NCBI GenBank assembly: GCA_030600745.1
Contig: JAUVLL010000159.1
Coordinates: 1-7,503, forward strand
Origin: Spirochaetaceae bacterium
GTDB lineage: Bacteria; Spirochaetota; Spirochaetia; B11-G9
Length of the DNA stretch: 7,503 nt
Direction of reading: 5' to 3'
Below are positions 7,442 to 7,503 of this stretch, piece after piece. Below the pieces are notes generated by a model. The model worked only from the letters and a program-made list of their open reading frames with translations, was not told where the DNA came from and searched no databases. How positions within the stretch are numbered: the first letter of the stretch is position 1; each line of letters opens with the position of its first letter. Made by a program: the position numbers and the translations under genes.

Positions 7442-7447
7442 ACCTCC
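7442..7447 (-). promoter_or_regulatory. Shine-Dalgarno of the TAXI receptor gene
   Basis: GGAGGT on the minus strand ends 4 nt before the ATG at 7437. It fixes that start over the GTG at 7464, which would place the ribosome site inside the coding sequence. Confidence 0.85.
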
Positions 7448-7449
7448 AA

Positions 7450-7496
7450 GTAAATTTGTAACACTCTCTGTTCTTGTCAGAACCGGTAAATTTGTA
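7450..7496 (-). promoter_or_regulatory. Putative control region of the TRAP operon: 11-bp direct repeat around an inverted repeat
   Basis: TACAAATTTAC occurs twice on the minus strand (7496-7486 and 7460-7450), 36 bp apart start to start. Between the copies is a perfect inverted repeat, GTTCT-4 nt-AGAAC (7470-7483). The second repeat ends just before the Shine-Dalgarno. The layout suits paired operator sites for a repressor or activator of the transporter operon. The second copy (TTACAAAT) also resembles a weak -10 element, with a poor TTCTGA -35 candidate 16 bp upstream of it. No regulator family can be named from the sequence, and the real promoter may lie beyond 7503. Confidence 0.35.
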
Positions 7497-7503
7497 CTAA
7501 TAC

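Noticed and set aside
7470..7483. GTTCT/AGAAC inverted repeat as a possible LexA (SOS) box
   Set aside because: The half-site orientation and spacing do not match the known GAAC-N4-GTTC or GTTC-N7-GTTC boxes, and an SOS link to a TRAP transporter has no support.
1..7503. Search for CRISPR arrays, tRNA/rRNA genes, insertion sequences, toxin-antitoxin pairs or phage genes
   Set aside because: No regularly spaced repeats, tRNA-like cloverleaf, transposase motif, or small paired ORFs were seen on either strand.

Overview
The window comes from an AT-rich Gram-negative bacterium. The evidence for an outer membrane is a secreted metallopeptidase/beta-propeller protein with a barrel-like C-terminal region, next to a periplasmic-binding-protein transporter. 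Clear Shine-Dalgarno sequences before the transporter genes argue against Bacteroidota. The gene mix and composition would fit a free-living spirochaete or a similar anaerobe, but that is a guess from general resemblance and not a taxonomic call.

Layout: (1) 1-2715, minus strand, the first 905 codons of a large secreted protein whose C-terminus lies beyond the left edge of the window. It has a signal peptide, a gluzincin (peptidase MA-like) domain with HELTH, a TolB/WD40-like beta-propeller and a probable outer-membrane barrel. (2) 2716-2762, a 47-bp AT-rich divergent promoter region. (3) 2763-4148, plus strand, an intact MATE-family multidrug/cation antiporter. (4) 4149-4306, a short intergenic region between convergent genes that holds several small hairpins, one of them strikingly GC-rich. 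(5) 4307-7437, minus strand, a TRAP transporter operon of the TAXI type. A periplasmic solute receptor comes first (7437-6448), then a 78-nt spacer with a strong intrinsic-terminator-like hairpin, then a 4TM/12TM fused permease (6369-4307). (6) 7438-7503, the leader of that operon, with an 11-bp direct repeat flanking a small inverted repeat.

The permease is split into two reading frames. The first 142 codons and the remaining ~545 codons join perfectly if one T is added to a run of five T (A5 at 5943-5947 on the plus strand). The break falls inside the fourth transmembrane helix. As read here the gene is frameshifted: a real mutation, a sequencing or assembly error in a short homopolymer, or, less likely, ribosomal slippage. 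If the frame is restored, the receptor captures a small organic acid or amino acid in the periplasm and hands it to the Na+-driven permease. The hairpin between the two genes would favour excess receptor over permease.

I do not see a clearly novel multi-gene system. The points most worth a second look are the permease frameshift, the intercistronic hairpin, and the three-part metallopeptidase-propeller-barrel protein.
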